DNA of 44,200 nucleotides. Source: Jannaschia aquimarina (lineage in GTDB: Bacteria; Pseudomonadota; Alphaproteobacteria; Rhodobacterales; Rhodobacteraceae). Below are positions 7,853 through 16,175 of the stretch, piece after piece (the stretch's first letter is position 1; every line of letters starts with the position of its first letter). The position numbers and the translations under genes are program-made. Under the pieces are notes generated by a model that saw only the letters and a program-made list of their open reading frames with translations, made no database searches and had not been told where the DNA came from. Where the stretch lies: contig NZ_JYFE01000028.1 in NCBI RefSeq assembly GCF_000877395.1, positions 1 to 44,200 of the forward strand. Direction: 5' to 3'.

Positions 7853-9136
7853 CGTCTTCTCCTCGCGCTGATCCTAGCCGCCGCGCCCGCCGGGGCGGAA
7901 GAGGTGACCTTCCATCCCTTCGACGAAGCCAGGGCGCGGATCGGGCAATTGCTGTTCTACGATCCGATCCTGTCGGGGAACCGCAACATCTCCTGCGGGA
8001 CGTGCCACCATCACGAGACGTTCTCGGCCGACGGGCTGAGCCTCGGCATCGGCGAGGGCGGGCAGGGCGTCGGGACCGAGCGCACCGCCGGGCAGGGCGA
8101 CGACGCGATCCGCAAGCGCGTGCCCCGCCACGCCCCCGCGCTCTGGAACGTGGGGGCTGTCGAGTTCACCCGCTTCTTCCATGACGGCCGCGTCGCACGC
8201 AGCCCGCATTACGAGGTGGGCTTCGACACCCCGGCCGAGGAATGGCTGCCCGAGGGGTTGCCGCACCTGCTGGCCGTGCAGGCGCTCTTCCCGATGGTCG
8301 CGCAGTTCGAGATGGCCGGAAACCCGCGCGAGAACGAGGTGGCGGGCGCCATCCACGACCGCGTGGACTATGCCTGGCCGATCCTGGCCAAGCGGGTGCG
8401 GACGATCCCGGATTACGGCGAGATGTTCGTGGCGGCCTTCGACGACGTCGCCACGCCCGAGGATGTGACGATCGTCCATATCGGCATCGCGCTGGCCGAC
8501 TTCATGGGCTCCGAATGGCGCTCGCTGGATGCGCCCTACGATGCCTGGCGCGCAGGTCAAGCCACGCTGACCGCTGCGCAGGCGCGGGGCCATGACCTGT
8601 TCTTCGGGCGCGCGGGATGTGCGGAATGCCATTCCGGCCCGCTCTTCACCGACCATGAGTTCCACGCGCTGGCGCTGCCGCCCTTCGGCCCGGGCCGGAC
8701 GCGCCGCTTCGACCCCCTGCCGCGCGACACCGGCCGCATGGCCGCCACCGACGATCTGGAGGACGCCTACCGCTTCCGCACGCCCTCCCTGCGCAACGTC
8801 GCGCTGACCGCCCCCTACGGCCATAACGGCGCCTACCCCACGCTCGACGGGATCGTCCGCCACCATGCCGACCCGGCCGCCGCGCTGGCCAAGTGGTCGC
8901 CCGCGATGGCCAGGCTGCCCGATGCGCCCTGGCTCGCCGCGACGGATTTCGTGATCCGCAACGACGTGCGGGAAATGGCGCGCGTCGCCGCCCGCGTGGA
9001 CATCACGCCCGTCGCGCTGAGCGATGCCGATGTCGCGGATCTCGTCGCCTTCCTGAATGCGCTGACAGGGGGCGACAGCCGGGACGGGCGTCTGGGACGA
9101 CCCGATGCGGTGCCCAGCGGGCTGCCGGTGGATTGA
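7841..9136 (+). CDS. Di-heme cytochrome c peroxidase / MauG family protein
   Basis: Periplasmic di-heme protein of the bacterial cytochrome c peroxidase/MauG superfamily, 431 residues. A short signal (ends APAGAE) precedes two CXXCH heme sites: C52-G-T-C55-H56 and C260-A-E-C263-H264. Between them are the family's NVGAVEFTRFFHDGRVA and QFEMAGNPRENEVAG stretches, and after them FRTPSLRNVALTAPYGHNGAY. These enzymes reduce peroxide or perform oxidative modification of a partner protein. ATG 7841 is the only start that keeps the signal peptide. Its stop is one base before the GTG of the kinase gene, so it heads a coupled operon. The functional tie to sugar metabolism is not obvious. Confidence 0.88.
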   Translation: MTLHRLLLALILAAAPAGAEEVTFHPFDEARARIGQLLFYDPILSGNRNISCGTCHHHETFSADGLSLGIGEGGQGVGTERTAGQGDDAIRKRVPRHAPALWNVGAVEFTRFFHDGRVARSPHYEVGFDTPAEEWLPEGLPHLLAVQALFPMVAQFEMAGNPRENEVAGAIHDRVDYAWPILAKRVRTIPDYGEMFVAAFDDVATPEDVTIVHIGIALADFMGSEWRSLDAPYDAWRAGQATLTAAQARGHDLFFGRAGCAECHSGPLFTDHEFHALALPPFGPGRTRRFDPLPRDTGRMAATDDLEDAYRFRTPSLRNVALTAPYGHNGAYPTLDGIVRHHADPAAALAKWSPAMARLPDAPWLAATDFVIRNDVREMARVAARVDITPVALSDADVADLVAFLNALTGGDSRDGRLGRPDAVPSGLPVD

Positions 9137-9137
9137 C

Positions 9138-9983
9138 GTGACCCGCCTTCTCGTCGCCGGCATCTCGGTCATCGACTATGTCCACCGGATGGACGCGCTG
9201 CCCGAGGGCGGGGCCAAGTTCCGCTCCCACGGGTTCGAGCGGATCGGCGGCGGATGCGCGGCCAACGCCGCCGTGGGTGCCGCCAGGCTGGGCGCTGACG
9301 TCACCCTGCTGACGCGGCTTGGCGCGGATGCGGCGGGCGAGGAACTGGCCGGGATGCTGGGCGATGCGGGCGTGACGCTGCTGGCCGAACGGGGCGGGCG
9401 GCAGCCCCTCTCCTCGGTCATGATCGACGCCGCCGGGGAACGGATGATCGTCAACTTCCCCGGCGCCGACCTGCCCGAGACGGTGCCCGACCTGCCGGAT
9501 TTCGATGCGGCCCTCGTCGATTTCCGCTGGCCCCGCGCCTCCGAGGCCGTCCTGCGCGCCGCGCGCGACCGGGGCCGCCCCGGCGTCGTCGACGGAGAGC
9601 GGCGGACCCCCGAGGCGGGCGCGGCGCTGGCCAGCCATGTCGTCTTCTCGACGCAGGGCCTGGCCGATTTCACCGGCGAGGCCGATCCCGACCGGGGATT
9701 GGCCCGCGCCGCCGCGCGCCTGCCGGGCCGCGTCGCCTATACGGACGGGCCGCGCGGCACGATCTGGGCCGACGGGCCGCATGTCCCGGCCCCCGAGATC
9801 CGGGCGGTGGATACTTTGGGCGCGGGCGACCTGTGGCACGGCGCCTTCGCCCTGGCGCTGGGACGCGGCGACACCCTTGCGGATGCGTCGCGCTTCGCCA
9901 ATCGTGCGGCAGCGATCAAATGCAGCCGGTCGGGGGGATGGGAGGTCTATCCCGACGCGGCGGAGCTGAGGGAGTTTCCATGA
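9138..9983 (+). CDS. PfkB-family sugar kinase, sulfofructose kinase (YihV)-like
   Basis: ATP-dependent ribokinase-fold kinase of 281 residues starting at GTG 9138. It shows the PfkB substrate-side motif RIGGGCAANAAVGAARLG (about 35-52) and the catalytic VDTLGAGDLWHGAFA (about 224-238, base Asp231). Several stretches closely recall E. coli YihV as I remember it: GERMIVNFPGADL, ALVDFRW, VVDGE, and the ending RFANRAAAIKCSRSGG. That suggests a sulfofructose-type or other C6-modified ketohexose substrate, though YihV-like kinases need not all use sulfofructose. It overlaps the next gene by 4 bp (ATGA), placing it in one pathway with the fucose-isomerase-like protein. Confidence 0.75.
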   Translation: MTRLLVAGISVIDYVHRMDALPEGGAKFRSHGFERIGGGCAANAAVGAARLGADVTLLTRLGADAAGEELAGMLGDAGVTLLAERGGRQPLSSVMIDAAGERMIVNFPGADLPETVPDLPDFDAALVDFRWPRASEAVLRAARDRGRPGVVDGERRTPEAGAALASHVVFSTQGLADFTGEADPDRGLARAAARLPGRVAYTDGPRGTIWADGPHVPAPEIRAVDTLGAGDLWHGAFALALGRGDTLADASRFANRAAAIKCSRSGGWEVYPDAAELREFP

Positions 9984-11302
9984 AGATCGGGATCCTGCCG
10001 CTGGCGCGGCCGACCTTCGACGTGGCCTATGCCGAAGAGAAGCTGGCCGCGATGCTGGCGGCGCTCGACGCTTGGGCGGGGGCGGCGCATTCGGTCGTGG
10101 GCCCGCGCAGCCTGCTGATGGGGCCGGACGAGGACGCGCTGGGGCAGGTCGCGGACGCGGATGTGCTGCTGATCCTTCAGGTGACCTTTACCGATGCCGC
10201 CTTCGCCACCCGCGCGGTCGCCGGGCATCCGGGCCGCGTCGCGATCTGGGCCGCGCGCGAGCCTCGCGCCGGGGGGCGCCTGCGGCTGAACGCCTTCTGC
10301 GGGCTCAACCTGCTGTCCCACGCGCTGGGGCTCAACGACCGGCGGTTCGCCTGGGCTTACGGAGAGGCCGATCTCGACGCCCTGCTGACCGGGCCCGAGG
10401 TCGCGCCCGTCTTCGGCGCGCCCTCGGACGCCCCGCCCGTGGCACCGCGCCCGCTTCGGATCGGACGGATCGGAGAGCATCCCGAGGGCTTCGACACCTG
10501 CCGCTACAATGCGCCCCGCCTGCGCGCGCTCACCGGCGCCGAGGTGGTGACGATGGATCTCTCCGCGCTCTTCGATCGGGCCAGGGGGGTCGAGGCACAG
10601 GCCGTCGCGCCCTACCGCGAGAAGGCGGCAGCGCTGGCGGGTGTGGACGATCTGGACGCCGGGGAGCTGGACCGCTCGCTGCGCCTCGCCGCCGCGCTGG
10701 ACGGCATCCGCACCGAGGAACGGCTCGACGCGATGGCGATCCGCTGCTGGCCCGAGACCTTCACCGAATATGGCGGCGCGGTCTGCGGCGCGGTCTCGAT
10801 GTTGGGCGAGGCCCGCACGCCCTGCGCCTGCGAGGCCGACGTCTACGGCGCCGTCACCCAGGCGATCCTGCAGGACGTGGCCGATGCGCCGGTCTTTCTG
10901 GCCGACATCGTCGACATGGAGGGCGAGACCGGCATCGTCTGGCATTGCGGCCAGGCCCCGGCCTCGATGGCGGCGGGCGGGATGGCCGCGACCGTGCACA
11001 CCAATCGCCGTCAGGCACTGCTCTACGAGTTCACGCTCAGGCCCGGCCGGGTGACGCTGTTCCGCCTGAGCCAGGCCCATGGCCGCCATCAGGCCGTGAT
11101 CGCGACCGGCGAGGCGGTCGACGCGCCCATGGCGTTCACCGGCACCTCCGGCACGATCCGCTGGGACCGGCCCGACATGGCCGACGCGCTGATCGCCAGC
11201 GGGTTGGAGCACCACATGGCGCTGGCCTATGGCGACCATTCCGAAGCGCTGCGCGGCGTCGCGGCGCATCTCGACATTCCTGTTCTGGAGTTGGGCGCAT
11301 GA
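9980..11302 (+). CDS. L-fucose/L-arabinose isomerase superfamily protein
   Basis: A 440-residue protein with the two-part architecture of fucose-isomerase-like enzymes: an N-terminal alpha/beta region (1-~170) and a C-terminal region with likely metal ligands, namely the acidic pair in CACEADVYGAVTQAIL and FLADIVDMEG, and the late His pair in SGLEHHMALAYGD. AIRCWPETF and GIVWHCGQ are also typical of this group. Such enzymes interconvert aldoses and ketoses; some Bacillus members isomerise sulfoquinovose to sulfofructose. Next to a YihV-like kinase, an isomerase feeding the kinase is the natural inference, but the substrate is unknown. The start overlaps the kinase stop (ATGA), and the end overlaps the oxidoreductase start in the same way. 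Confidence 0.7.
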   Translation: MKIGILPLARPTFDVAYAEEKLAAMLAALDAWAGAAHSVVGPRSLLMGPDEDALGQVADADVLLILQVTFTDAAFATRAVAGHPGRVAIWAAREPRAGGRLRLNAFCGLNLLSHALGLNDRRFAWAYGEADLDALLTGPEVAPVFGAPSDAPPVAPRPLRIGRIGEHPEGFDTCRYNAPRLRALTGAEVVTMDLSALFDRARGVEAQAVAPYREKAAALAGVDDLDAGELDRSLRLAAALDGIRTEERLDAMAIRCWPETFTEYGGAVCGAVSMLGEARTPCACEADVYGAVTQAILQDVADAPVFLADIVDMEGETGIVWHCGQAPASMAAGGMAATVHTNRRQALLYEFTLRPGRVTLFRLSQAHGRHQAVIATGEAVDAPMAFTGTSGTIRWDRPDMADALIASGLEHHMALAYGDHSEALRGVAAHLDIPVLELGA

Positions 11303-12393
11303 TCCGATACGGCCTGATCGGCGGCGGCATGATGGGGCAGGAGCATATCCGCAACATCAACCTCCTGGAGGGCGCGCGGGTGACGGCCGTGGCCGACCCG
11401 GACGAGGGGATGCGGCGCCTCAGCCTCGCGACCGCGCAATCCAATCGCGGCTACCTGACCGCCGAGGACCTGATCGCGCGCGAAGAGGTGGACGCCTACC
11501 TGGTGGCGGCGCCCAACGACCTGCATGCGGGCCTCGTCCAGCGCCTTCTGGCCACCGACAAGCCGATCCTCGTGGAAAAGCCGCTGGCCACCACCACCGC
11601 GGATTGCCGCGACCTGCTCAACATGGCCAAGGGGCGTCGCGCGCCGGTCTGGGTGGCGATGGAGTACCGCTACATGCCGCCCGTCCAGCACATGCTGGCG
11701 GCGCTGGATCAGGGGGCCACCGGGACCCCGCGCATGGTCTCGATCCGCGAGCACCGCTTTCCGTTCCTTCCCAAGGTGGATGCCTGGAACCGCTTCAATG
11801 CCCGCACCGGCGGAACGCTGGTCGAGAAGTGCTGCCATTTCTGGGATCTGATGCGCCTGATTCTGCGCGCCGATCCCGTCCGGGTCTATGCCAGCGCCGG
11901 CATCGACGTGAACCACCGGGACGAGCGCTATTACGGCGCCCGTCCCGACATCGTGGACAACGCCTTCGTGGTCGTAGACTTCTCGAACGGCGCGAGGGGG
12001 ATGCTGGACCTGTGCATGTTCGCCGAAGGCTCCCACTGGCAGGAGCAGATCGCGGTGACCGGGGAAAACGCGCGGATCGAGGCGTTCATCCCGGGACCGG
12101 CGCGCTTTGCCCCCGACGGCAAGCCCCGTGAGGCCGAGGTCGTCACCTCGATCCGCGCGCTCAAGGAGGAGGTGCGGGAAGTCGTCCACACCCCGCCCGA
12201 ATTGCTGATCGCGGGAGACCATCACGGCAGCACCTTCTACCAGCACGAGCGGTTCCTGAAGCTGGTGCGCGAGGGAGGCGGGGTGCCGGAGGTGACGCTG
12301 GACGACGGCTACTGGTCCGTGCTCGTGGGCGAGGCCGCCGAGGAATCGGCCCGCTCGGGCCAGGCGATCGACCTGCGGGGCCGCGGGGCGTGA
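11299..12393 (+). CDS. Gfo/Idh/MocA family NAD(P)-dependent oxidoreductase
   Basis: A 364-residue oxidoreductase with an N-terminal Rossmann fold (IRYGLIGGGMMGQEHIRNI, 2-20), the VAAPNDLH segment, and the family's EKPLATT motif whose Lys takes part in catalysis. The C-terminal half has the typical MEYRYMPP and GTLVEKCCHFWDLMRL stretches; the latter holds the usual catalytic His region. Family members oxidise or reduce hydroxyls of cyclitols, sugars and sugar acids. ATG 11299 overlaps the upstream stop (ATGA), so it is co-translated with the isomerase-like gene and probably acts on the same carbon skeleton. Confidence 0.85.
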   Translation: MIRYGLIGGGMMGQEHIRNINLLEGARVTAVADPDEGMRRLSLATAQSNRGYLTAEDLIAREEVDAYLVAAPNDLHAGLVQRLLATDKPILVEKPLATTTADCRDLLNMAKGRRAPVWVAMEYRYMPPVQHMLAALDQGATGTPRMVSIREHRFPFLPKVDAWNRFNARTGGTLVEKCCHFWDLMRLILRADPVRVYASAGIDVNHRDERYYGARPDIVDNAFVVVDFSNGARGMLDLCMFAEGSHWQEQIAVTGENARIEAFIPGPARFAPDGKPREAEVVTSIRALKEEVREVVHTPPELLIAGDHHGSTFYQHERFLKLVREGGGVPEVTLDDGYWSVLVGEAAEESARSGQAIDLRGRGA

Positions 12394-12427
12394 CCGGGCG
12401 GACGCCGCGCCGTCGGAAAGGGCAGGA

Positions 12428-12486
12428 GCGAGGGGCCAGCCCCTCGCGCTCCCCGGGATACTTCCGAAGCGAAGAAGAGGGCGCGG
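12428..12486 (+). repeat. Dispersed hairpin repeat, copy A
   Basis: A 9-bp inverted repeat (GCGAGGGGC-CA-GCCCCTCGC, 12428-12447) is followed by a conserved tail running through GGGATA, TTCCGAAG and GAAGAAG to GGGCGCGG, ending one base before the GTG of the 2-hydroxyacid dehydrogenase. Its minus-strand twin at 17676-17735 differs by one substitution and one inserted base. The hairpin may attenuate or protect the transcript inside the operon. Confidence 0.85.
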
Positions 12487-12487
12487 C

Positions 12488-13393
12488 GTGATCCTGATCA
12501 CCGAATTCATGGACGAGGCCTGGGTCGACTGGCTGCGCGCCCGGACCGATATCGACTACCAGCCCGACCTGCCGGACCGGCCGGACGATCTGGCGCGGTC
12601 GGCGACGGGCGCGGCGGCGCTGATCGTGCGCAACCGGACGCAGGTGCGGGGCGATCTGCTGGACACGGGCTTCCGCGTCGTCGGGCGTCTGGGCGTGGGG
12701 CTCGACAATATCGACACCGATGGCTGCCGCGCGCGGGGGATCGAGGTGATCCCCGCCACCGGCGCGAACACCCTGTCGGTCGCGGAATACGTGGTCACCA
12801 CCGCGGCGATGCTGCTGCGGGGCGCCTATTTCATGCGTCCGGCGATGGAGGCGGGCGATTGGCCGCGCGGCCCCGCCGGACAGGGACGGGAGATCGCGGG
12901 CAAGGTGCTGGGCCTGCTGGGCTACGGTGCCATCGCGCGCGAGGCCGCCCGGCTGGGCCGCGCGCTGGGCATGTCGGTGATCGCCCACGATCCCTTTGCC
13001 GGCGACTTCGAGGGGGCCGAGGCCGTGACGCGCGACGCCCTTCTGGCGCGGGCCGATGTCGTCTCCCTGCACGTCCCGCTGACCGAAGAGACGAAGGGCC
13101 TGATCGGCGCGGGCGCGCTGGCCGCGATGAAGCCGGGCGCGGTGCTGGTCAACGCGGCGCGCGGCGGGATCGTTGACGAGCGCGCGCTCTGCGACGCGCT
13201 CCGGGACGGTCGGCTGGCGGGCGCGGCGCTCGATTGCTTCGCAACCGAGCCGCTGGGCGCGGAGAACCCCTTCGCGGACGTGCCCAACCTGATCCTGACG
13301 CCCCATGTGGGGGGCGTGACCGCCGAGGCGAATGCCCGCGTCAGCGAGATGATCGCGCGGGCGGTGGCCGATCGGCTGGACCTGCCCGCCTGA
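12488..13393 (+). CDS. D-2-hydroxyacid dehydrogenase family, (S)-sulfolactate dehydrogenase (SlcC)-like
   Basis: NAD-dependent 2-hydroxyacid dehydrogenase of 301 residues with a GTG start. The Rossmann motif is VLGLLGYGAIAREAA with the acidic NAD-selecting residue in AHDPF. Catalytic residues sit in NAARGGIVDE (Arg), CFATEP (Glu) and LTPHVGG (His). The N-terminal stretches ISEFMDE-like (ITEFMDEAWVDWL), ALIVRNRTQVR and VVGRLGVGLDNID recall SlcC, which oxidises sulfolactate to sulfopyruvate; glycerate, hydroxypyruvate or phosphoglycerate activity is the alternative. It follows the MocA-type gene by 94 bp filled by repeat A and is probably in the same operon. Confidence 0.75.
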   Translation: MILITEFMDEAWVDWLRARTDIDYQPDLPDRPDDLARSATGAAALIVRNRTQVRGDLLDTGFRVVGRLGVGLDNIDTDGCRARGIEVIPATGANTLSVAEYVVTTAAMLLRGAYFMRPAMEAGDWPRGPAGQGREIAGKVLGLLGYGAIAREAARLGRALGMSVIAHDPFAGDFEGAEAVTRDALLARADVVSLHVPLTEETKGLIGAGALAAMKPGAVLVNAARGGIVDERALCDALRDGRLAGAALDCFATEPLGAENPFADVPNLILTPHVGGVTAEANARVSEMIARAVADRLDLPA

Positions 13394-13481
13394 GCGGTGG
13401 CGCAACCGGCGGGCGACCCGTGGACGCGCGCGGGGGTCGCCCGCTACACTCCCGGCGTCGCACCGCAGAGAAGGCTTTGCC

Positions 13482-13850
13482 ATGACCCTGAACGAGATCG
13501 CCGCCGAACTGGTCGCCGGATGCCGCGAGGAGCGGGAGGGCGAGAATCTGGACAAGCTCTACGCCCCCGATGCCGTCAGCGTGGAGGCCGCCGATTTCGG
13601 CCAGGGGCGCGAAGCGCAGGGCATCGAGGCGATCAAGGCCAAGCATGCCGGATGGAACGCCATGTTCGAGGTTCTGGACCACAGCGCCTCGGATCCGATG
13701 CCCCATGGCGACGACCGCTTCGCCGTCATCTTCGAGGCGAAGACGAAGAACCGCGAGACCGGCGAGGTCGACGAGATGAAGGAGGTCGCCGTCTACCACG
13801 TCTATGACGGCAGAATCGTGCGCGAGGAGTTCTTCTACCCCACGGGCTGA
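13482..13850 (+). CDS. SnoaL-like / NTF2-fold small protein
   Basis: A 122-residue single-domain protein with the SnoaL/NTF2 cone-fold layout: N-terminal helices (NEIAAELVAGCREE, then LYAPDAVSVEA), a central GIEAIKAKHAGW helix and C-terminal strands (RFAVIFEAKTK, then VAVYHVYDGRIVREEFFY). Family members are small enzymes or binding proteins of varied function. ATG 13482 follows GAGAAGG. It stands 88 bp after the dehydrogenase and may be the last gene of that operon or independent. Confidence 0.8.
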   Translation: MTLNEIAAELVAGCREEREGENLDKLYAPDAVSVEAADFGQGREAQGIEAIKAKHAGWNAMFEVLDHSASDPMPHGDDRFAVIFEAKTKNRETGEVDEMKEVAVYHVYDGRIVREEFFYPTG

Positions 13851-13949
13851 CGCGCCGCCGCCGCATTCGGGTCCGGCCCGCCACACCACGCTACACTTCT
13901 GCACCGCCCCCTCTTGCGCGGGCGGGCGGGACGAGGCGACCTGCGGACC

Positions 13950-14630
13950 ATGCGCGCCGCCGTCAAACGCCTCGCCGCCCGCTTTTTCGAAGGGGCCATC
14001 GTGACTTTCGCGCGCTTCGTCTGCGCGCCCCGCGTCATGCTTGACGAGCCGCTGGATGCCGGCCCGTCCCGCGTCTTCATCGCCAATCACGGCTCGAATG
14101 CCGATACGATCCTGATCTGGGCCGCGCTGCCGCCCGAGATGCGGCGCAGCCTGCGGCCCGTGGCCGCCGCCGACTACTGGCTGACCAGCCGCTTCCGCGC
14201 CTTCATCGGCCGCGATGTCTTCCGCATCCTCCCGGTGGAACGCGACCCCGAGGCCCGCACGGGCGATCCCATCGCCGACATGGCCAGCGCCCTCGAGGCG
14301 GGGCACTCGCTGATCCTGTTCCCCGAGGGCCGCCGCAATCCCGGCCCCGAACGGCTGCTGCCGTTCAAGACCGGCATCTATCACCTGTCGCAGGCCCGCC
14401 CCGGCACCGAATTCGTGCCGATCTGGATCGACAACCTGAATGGCGTCCTCCCCCGCGGAGAACTGGTGCCCGTGCCGCTGATCTGCACCCTGCGCTTCGG
14501 CGCGGCCCTTGTGCTGGAGCGGGACGAGGACAAGGCCGCGTTCCTGGCACGGGCCGAGGCGGCCGTCCTGGCCCTCGCCCCCGACGCGCCGGCCGAGGAC
14601 ACACCGCAGGAGGTCGCCCATGGCGCTTGA
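13950..14630 (+). CDS. Lysophospholipid (1-acylglycerol-3-phosphate) acyltransferase family protein
   Basis: PlsC-type membrane-associated acyltransferase of 226 residues. The catalytic HX4D motif is H47-GSNA-D52 and the phosphate-binding motif is FPEGRRN (124-130). These enzymes transfer an acyl chain to a lysophosphatidic acid-like glycerol backbone. ATG 13950 is chosen over an upstream TTG at 13914. The end overlaps the CdsA-like start by 11 bp, and a CDP-alcohol transferase follows, so the three enzymes form one lipid module. It is shorter than a typical housekeeping PlsC and probably a specialised paralogue. Confidence 0.85.
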   Translation: MRAAVKRLAARFFEGAIVTFARFVCAPRVMLDEPLDAGPSRVFIANHGSNADTILIWAALPPEMRRSLRPVAAADYWLTSRFRAFIGRDVFRILPVERDPEARTGDPIADMASALEAGHSLILFPEGRRNPGPERLLPFKTGIYHLSQARPGTEFVPIWIDNLNGVLPRGELVPVPLICTLRFGAALVLERDEDKAAFLARAEAAVLALAPDAPAEDTPQEVAHGA

Positions 14631-15546
14631 ACTCGCGCTTCTCTTCGGGGGGTTGTTCCTCGTGCTGATCGTGGCCAGCGTTGTGACCGACTACATCGCC
14701 CCGCGCATCGACGCCGAGACGCTGGCCAACCTGCGCGATCGCCTGCGCGCCTGGTGGGCGATGATCGGCATCCTGGCGGTGGCCTTCCTGCTGGGCCGGG
14801 CCGGCCTGATCATCCTCTTCGCCTTTTGCAGCTTCGCCGTCCTGCGCGAGTTCTTCACCCTGGTCGACCGCACGCGCGCGGACCACTACGCGCTGTTCGG
14901 GTCGTTCGCGCTGGCCCTGCCGATCCAGTACGCTGCGATCTGGATCGAATGGTACGGCTTCTACTCGATCTACATCCCCGTCTACGCCTTCCTTCTGGCC
15001 CCCGTCCTGTCGGTCCTGCGCGGGCAGACCGAAGGCTTCCTGGCCCGCGTGAGCCAGGTGCAATGGGGCCTGATGATCGCCGTCTTCTGCATCAGCCACG
15101 TCCCCGCGCTCCTGTCGCTGGACATCCCCGGCTTCGAGGGCCGCCAGATCCTGCTGGTCGCCTTCCTGCTGCTGGTCGTGCAGTCCAGCGACGTGCTGCA
15201 ATATGTCTGGGGCAAGACGCTGGGCCGCACCAAGCTGGCGCCGCAGGTCTCTCCGTCCAAGACGTGGGAGGGGCTGATCGGCGGCGTCCTCTCGGCCAGC
15301 GTCATCGGCGCGCTTCTGCACGGGCTGACGCCGTTCGGGCCCGTCGCCGCCTTCGGGATGGCGTTCCTCGCGGCGATCATGGGCGCCTTCGGAGGTCTGG
15401 TCCTGTCCGCGATCAAGCGCGACCGGGGGGTGAAGGATTGGGGCCACGGCATCGCGGGGCATGGCGGCTTTCTCGACCGTCTGGACGGGGTCGCCTTCGC
15501 GGCGCCGGTCTTCTTCCACCTGACCCGCTACGCGTGGACCCCGTGA
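14620..15546 (+). CDS. cdsA: Phosphatidate cytidylyltransferase (CdsA family)
   Basis: Integral membrane enzyme that makes CDP-diacylglycerol from phosphatidate and CTP. The 308-residue product has multiple hydrophobic helices, the SPSKTWEGLIGG segment, and a full C-terminal CDS signature: SAIKRDRGVKDWG followed by HGGFLDRLDG, with the metal-binding Asp residues present. ATG 14620 has CAGGAGG 8 bp upstream and overlaps the acyltransferase gene. It is probably a second copy dedicated to this lipid module, since the main cdsA in alphaproteobacteria usually sits in the frr-uppS-dxr cluster, which is not here. Confidence 0.88.
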   Translation: MALELALLFGGLFLVLIVASVVTDYIAPRIDAETLANLRDRLRAWWAMIGILAVAFLLGRAGLIILFAFCSFAVLREFFTLVDRTRADHYALFGSFALALPIQYAAIWIEWYGFYSIYIPVYAFLLAPVLSVLRGQTEGFLARVSQVQWGLMIAVFCISHVPALLSLDIPGFEGRQILLVAFLLLVVQSSDVLQYVWGKTLGRTKLAPQVSPSKTWEGLIGGVLSASVIGALLHGLTPFGPVAAFGMAFLAAIMGAFGGLVLSAIKRDRGVKDWGHGIAGHGGFLDRLDGVAFAAPVFFHLTRYAWTP

Positions 15547-16175
15547 CCGAGGGACGCCGACCTCTCGCCGTGCGCGGCACCGGATGGGCGCAGGCGGCGG
15601 CGCGGCGCCTGACCGCGCGCGGAGTGGCGCCCGACACGATCTCAAAGGCGTCGCTGGTCTTCGCGGCGGCGGCCTTCGCGTGCTTCTGGGCGGCGGGGCA
15701 GGGCGTATGGCCGTTTCTGCTGGTGGGGGCGGCCTGCGTGCAGGGCCGGCTCTTGTGCAACCTCTTCGACGGGATGGTCGCGGTGGAGGGCGGACGCGGC
15801 GGGCCCGAAGGTCCGTTCTGGAACGAGGTGCCGGACCGCCCCGCCGACCTGCTGATCCTCACAGGTGCCGGCCTGGCCTGCGGCTCGCTGGCGCTGGGCC
15901 TCGCGGCCGGCGGGGCGGCGCTGATGACGGCCTATCTGCGCGCGATGTCGGTGGCGCTGGGACGCGGAGAGGATTTCGGTGGACCCTTCGCCAAGCAGCA
16001 ACGCATGGCCGCCGTGACGGTCGCCGCCCTGATCGGCGCGGCCGAGGCGGCCATCTGGGGCACCGCCTGGGCCATGACGGCCGCGCTCTGGCTGGTGACG
16101 CTGGGCGGGGCGTTGACGGCCTGGCTCAGGGGGCGGCGGCTTCTGTCGGCGCTGGCCGCCAATCGGGCGGAATGA
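15543..16175 (+). CDS. CDP-alcohol phosphatidyltransferase-like membrane protein with variant active site
   Basis: A 210-residue hydrophobic protein starting at GTG 15543, overlapping the cdsA stop by 4 bp. The CDP-alcohol phosphotransferase signature D-x2-DG-x2-AR-x8-G-x3-D-x3-D is present with exact spacing at 73-98, but reads N73, D76-G77, A80-V81, G90, N94, D98. Two of the four aspartates are Asn and the Arg is Val. Members normally attach an alcohol to CDP-diacylglycerol. Here metal binding must differ, so the reaction is uncertain. The last 50 bp overlap the convergent ABC ATPase gene. Confidence 0.7.
   Translation: MTEGRRPLAVRGTGWAQAAARRLTARGVAPDTISKASLVFAAAAFACFWAAGQGVWPFLLVGAACVQGRLLCNLFDGMVAVEGGRGGPEGPFWNEVPDRPADLLILTGAGLACGSLALGLAAGGAALMTAYLRAMSVALGRGEDFGGPFAKQQRMAAVTVAALIGAAEAAIWGTAWAMTAALWLVTLGGALTAWLRGRRLLSALAANRAE

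Noticed and set aside
9833-9979. Longer N-terminus for the isomerase-like gene
   Set aside because: The extra residues lie out of frame within the kinase gene and are non-conserved; the ATGA overlap start at 9980 fits the operon.
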